64,000 nt of DNA, taken from the NCBI GenBank assembly GCA_947383835.1, contig CANDEV010000011.1, positions 20,727-84,726 of the forward strand, in the 5' to 3' direction. Made by a program: the position numbers and the translations under genes. Of the stretch, positions 60,769 through 64,000 are shown piece by piece. The stretch's first letter is position 1. Each line of letters begins with the position of its first letter. The stretch comes from an uncultured Clostridia bacterium (GTDB lineage: Bacteria; Bacillota; Clostridia; Oscillospirales; Ruminococcaceae). Below the pieces are notes generated by a model. That model did not search any database. It saw nothing but the letters and a program-made list of their open reading frames with translations, and had not been told where the DNA came from.

Positions 60769-62527
60769 ATATCCAACCTACCTCTTTACAAAATGCCTGT
60801 ATAGCTTCGTTAGTTTGTCCTGATTTGGCAATATTACGCTGATAAGCCATTTTCAATGACTGTATATCCATTTTGGTTACAGCTCTTTTGCCATTGCCGA
60901 TTGAAACAACACAAACTTTGCCGTCATGTCCAACAGAAACAATAGCTTTCATTTTATCAACATCGTTTAACGCCATAATATCCGACAAACTGAGCGGCGT
61001 ATTATTTGGGTGATTATGTATCAGAACAAATTCTCGTTTTTCAGCAAGCAGAACGCCGCCCACGTCATCATTATCGCTGTAATGTTTTTTTGTAAGCCTG
61101 TTAAGTTTTCTGCCGCTTTCCGAAAGCAAGTAAATTGTTTCTGACGGTTTGTTATTATTCTCCACAACGGCAAGCTGTGCATATTTACAAGCCGCTTTAT
61201 CAAGCTTTGAATTAAATAATCCCTCAAACTGCTTCTTAAAGTCGGAACTGTTAAGAAAATCAGCATTTGCCGGATAATATGGAAAATTGTTATTGCCGCT
61301 TTTAATATTTATTCTGCTTGCAGTATATTTCTTCGCCGCATGAACGGCTTTCTGACTTACCGACCTGCCAAACCCGTCCACCCGAACACGGGAATTATCG
61401 GGAAGTAACCCCGTAGCTTTCAAATGCTCGGAAAGCGCAGCCTCCCGTCGTTTAAGAGTAACAGACTTCCGCGCAAACTCATTATCAAGCTTAGCGCGGA
61501 GCGCAGTATCATCGGAAGCGGAACGCGCCCCGTCCAGAGCCGCAAGCTCCCGTTTGGACTTCCGTATCGCACGCTCATAGGAACGCTGCTTCTGTGTATC
61601 CTTGTAGACCTGTTCGTTTTCGGAGCGGGAAAAATTCGGCTCATTCGCAGGCTTGGAGATACCCTCAAAGTAAGGGAAAAACGAGTGCCGACAATTCCAC
61701 CCGCAAAGCCCGTCGCCCGTACCGTAGCCCGTAGCCTCGTAGAAATACGGGTACTTGGGGTGTCCCTTGACAAACGAATATATCCGCCCCTGCCATTCCG
61801 CATGAGTGGGACGCGCCCCCAAATGAGAGGAAACCTTAACGAGATTGCAGTCCATTTCATTGGCAAGGTCAAGCTGCATATCGCCGCAGGTCTTTCCGAT
61901 ACTTGTCACAACCGCACGCCGCACTGCAACGTCGATCTGATCGGTGCGCCCCGAAGCGTAGGACACGCACTTTATCCCGTCCGCGCCAAGCTTTTGGGTT
62001 ACCTTGAAAATAGCCTCCTGCGGCGTAAACGCGCCGCTTGTAACTTCAAGGTAAGCTAAATCCAGCGCGTCGGAAAGCTGTCTGTTCGCCGCCGCTGCCG
62101 CCGAGTTGGTAAGGTTGCGGAGCAGTCCGTTTGTATTTTTCAGACCCTTTTTAAGGGCGTTGGAGAACGCAGCGGAACGCGTGTAATTCGTCAGCTTGTC
62201 TCGGTAATCGTCCGATAAAATGCCCTCTGTAATGGCAATTTTGTAGACTTTCGCGTCCTCGGCAATGGCGGTTTTCACAGCGTCCGTGTACAAATCTTTC
62301 AGGACTTTTTCCTGCACCTTAAGCTTCGCGGCAATTCTTTTTTTGACCTCACGGGATGAGAGTGTCAATTGATTTGCCTTGTACAACTGCCACTCCGCCG
62401 TGGGCGTGAGCATATTGGTTTTTGTAATTCTGCGGCAGATGTCGAAAATAATTTCGTCCTGTAGTTCCGACATTAATTGTACCATACTGTCGGGCAGCTT
62501 GTCAAGCTGTGCGGGGGACAAAGCCAT
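60761..62527 (-). CDS. MuF-type phage minor capsid protein with C-terminal JAB-like domain
   Basis: 588 aa. The first 390 residues are a phage minor capsid protein (minor capsid 2/MuF type: GAFTPQEAIFKVTQKLGADG, SSHLGARPTHAEWQGRIYS, GDGLCGWNCRH, PYFEGI). The last 190 residues are different: lower GC, and with VGGVLLAEKREFVLIHNHPN and SLSD, i.e. the JAMM metal motif HxHP...SxxD (His504, His506, Asp516). MuF proteins with variable C-terminal domains are described as phage-borne polymorphic toxins. Here the domain may be a protease or deconjugase used as toxin (inference). Confidence 0.85.
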   Translation of the reverse strand: MALSPAQLDKLPDSMVQLMSELQDEIIFDICRRITKTNMLTPTAEWQLYKANQLTLSSREVKKRIAAKLKVQEKVLKDLYTDAVKTAIAEDAKVYKIAITEGILSDDYRDKLTNYTRSAAFSNALKKGLKNTNGLLRNLTNSAAAAANRQLSDALDLAYLEVTSGAFTPQEAIFKVTQKLGADGIKCVSYASGRTDQIDVAVRRAVVTSIGKTCGDMQLDLANEMDCNLVKVSSHLGARPTHAEWQGRIYSFVKGHPKYPYFYEATGYGTGDGLCGWNCRHSFFPYFEGISKPANEPNFSRSENEQVYKDTQKQRSYERAIRKSKRELAALDGARSASDDTALRAKLDNEFARKSVTLKRREAALSEHLKATGLLPDNSRVRVDGFGRSVSQKAVHAAKKYTASRINIKSGNNNFPYYPANADFLNSSDFKKQFEGLFNSKLDKAACKYAQLAVVENNNKPSETIYLLSESGRKLNRLTKKHYSDNDDVGGVLLAEKREFVLIHNHPNNTPLSLSDIMALNDVDKMKAIVSVGHDGKVCVVSIGNGKRAVTKMDIQSLKMAYQRNIAKSGQTNEAIQAFCKEVGWIYG

Positions 62528-62529
62528 AA

Positions 62530-63962
62530 TTAACCACCGTCCTCAAAGCCTAAATCCACTTGCTGACCGCCCTCAATTTCGGCGATAATTTTTTTCGCCT
62601 CCTCCTCGGTCTCGCCGTACCATTTTACACGGTACTCCCATTTCGCCATAAGACCGTCCCGAACGTCCTGCTGATCCTGCAAGCGTTCCGCAGCTTCGTC
62701 AATTATTACGGACTTGTCGAAAATAACTTCAATTTCGGTGTCCTCGTTAAAATCCGCGCCCATAATGTGTTTGCCCACGTGCAGAATCGCACGTACCAAC
62801 GACAGCAAAAAATCCTCAACAACAATATAGTGCTTGTGAGCGTTCTGGATCAAGTCCTGACGGTCGCCCGTGTACTGCGTGGCAGTAACCGCCGTCGCGC
62901 CATTAAATTGATAGTGCTTGTTGCCAAGTCCGCACTTAAAGGAAAGATAATCAAGGACGGACTGTACGCCTTTGGTGTTTTCCTCGGTGCGCAGCGCAGG
63001 GTTGAATTCCTGCAATAAAGCTTGATTTCCTTTGCTGTCAAGGGGCATTTTCACAAAAGTAAAAAGCTGCTGATTAACGTCGTCGGGAGCGACCTCCACG
63101 CCGTCCTCCGTTTCCTCGGCAAGGTCTTTTTTCATAAAAACCTTTTTCGCGCCTAAATAATAGTCGGAGCAAAAATTATTGAAGCACAAGTCCACAGCTT
63201 TCAGCTCGTCAAGCGCACCGTGCAAAACAGATGCGCCCAAGCCGTTGCTGCACTCAACATCATTTTCAATGTTCGGCTCAATGATCGCAAACCACGGAAC
63301 GCCGCACCCCGTATTAAATTCCGACACACTATCCTGCGGCATTTCCACAGGCTCAAGGACGTTATTGTCCGCCCTGAAGCGGTAATATTTTATTACGTAA
63401 TTTCCGCTTCCGTCAAGCAAATGAGTCTCCAGCTTCAAAAACTTTTTCCCTTTTCGGTAAATTCCGAAGCGAACGCAGCCTCGGTAATTTTTCCGTTGTC
63501 AACAGAAATAGGAATTATCATTTCGGCGGATATGTAGTTGAGTTTTATTTTCGCTTCCGGAGAAGCCTGCACGCTGCCGCCGTCTGTCTTGACATTCTGA
63601 ACGTGCAGCACCACCGCTCCCGTACCCGCCGCAAAGGCTTTTTCCACAAGGCGGTTAGCCTGCTTCCAAAAATTATTTGCACCAAGAATACCGCTTGTTT
63701 CTTTTTCGCCCTGCACAAAAATATTTGCGTTTTTGTCCTCAATAACAATTTTCGTTTTGGAATTCAGCAGGATAGAAGCCCAGTCCTCGCAGACCTTTTT
63801 GCCCATTTTCAAGGCGTACATTTCCCGCTGAAATTTTTTCTTTCCGTTGTTAAAAATAAAGCTGTGGAACGGCTTGCAGTACCCTCGCCACCAGTCCAGC
63901 CACAGGTCTATCTTTTTGTAATATTCTGCCGATATGTCATAACCAAGAGTGTGTTCACATAA
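62530..63962 (-). pseudogene. Phage portal protein, frameshifted and missing its N-terminus
   Basis: Two minus-strand frames together make a portal protein: CEHTLGYDISAEYYKKIDLW onward to FTEKGKSF (stop 63435), then KLETHLLDGSGNYVIKYYRF onward to 62530. At the join, GGAAAAAGTTTTTG needs one more A to read GKKFLKLE through, so a single-base loss in an A-run broke it. The N-terminal dozen residues are cut off near 63960, where a plus-strand promoter begins. The terminase genes expected upstream are absent. Confidence 0.82.
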
Positions 63963-63966
63963 AGCA

Positions 63967-63995
63967 TTGCAAAACAGAAAAGAATATGATATAAT
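63967..63995 (+). promoter_or_regulatory. Promoter at the window edge
   Basis: TTGCAA (63967-63972), 17-bp spacer, TATAAT (63990-63995). It points to a gene beyond the window and marks the end of phage sequence. Confidence 0.65.
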
Positions 63996-64000
63996 AAAAA

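Overview
The window looks like the chromosome of an anaerobic, plant-fibre-degrading Firmicute of the Ruminococcus/Oscillospiraceae type. This rests on the sequence only: strong AAGGAGG-type ribosome binding sites, canonical sigma-A promoters with 17-bp spacers, lipoprotein signal peptides, glycoside hydrolases of families GH43, GH9 and GH74, several lipoprotein sugar-binding proteins, a cobalamin riboswitch, and a P-type Ca2+ pump. No rRNA, tRNA or CRISPR array was seen.

Layout. 1-7.5 kb: a 5'-truncated wall amidase with an N-terminal glycosidase-like part, then (minus strand) two sugar-binding lipoproteins and a GH43 enzyme that probably form one operon. 7.6-12.7 kb: a small membrane protein, an XRE regulator, and an NfeD/flotillin operon. 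The regulator's own promoter and two promoters facing the operon each carry the same palindrome. 12.7-15.5 kb: nadA and another sugar-binding lipoprotein with a LacI/CcpA-like operator. 15.5-24.6 kb: small proteins, an OGG-type DNA glycosylase, a tautomerase, a phosphoesterase, an AlkZ-like protein, and B12 uptake genes under a riboswitch. This stretch holds one intact type I toxin-antitoxin locus of Fst/par layout (17.3-17.7 kb) and one broken locus (23.76-24.6 kb). 24.6-32.4 kb: Ca2+ ATPase, amino-acid symporter, two PH-domain membrane proteins, and hflX behind a leader peptide. 32.5-42 kb: a hybrid sensor kinase, an AraC regulator, and a divergent dehydrogenase/epimerase/SDR/GH9 cluster whose GH9 gene has a nonsense codon. 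42-51.5 kb: transcription regulators with effector domains, a chemoreceptor, a CPBP protease and a CYTH protein. 51.8-56.6 kb: GH74 xyloglucanase, an unknown protein and an epimerase. 56.6-64 kb: a decayed integrase, a broken Rieske oxidoreductase, and a prophage head-module remnant in which a MuF-type minor capsid protein carries a C-terminal JAB-like domain, followed by small genes.

Most noteworthy: (1) two copies of a 122-bp 3'-end RNA element with an almost invariant core and an outer helix that changes on both sides while staying paired; (2) the Fst-like toxin/antisense RNA locus; (3) the three-operator XRE regulon; (4) the MuF-JAB protein with translationally coupled small genes; (5) several hairpin mobile elements (MITE-like), two of which interrupt genes with clear target duplications; (6) an RBS-sequestering leader before hflX. 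Many genes here are freshly broken (two single nonsense codons, one single-base frameshift), so either decay is active or some lesions are assembly errors.
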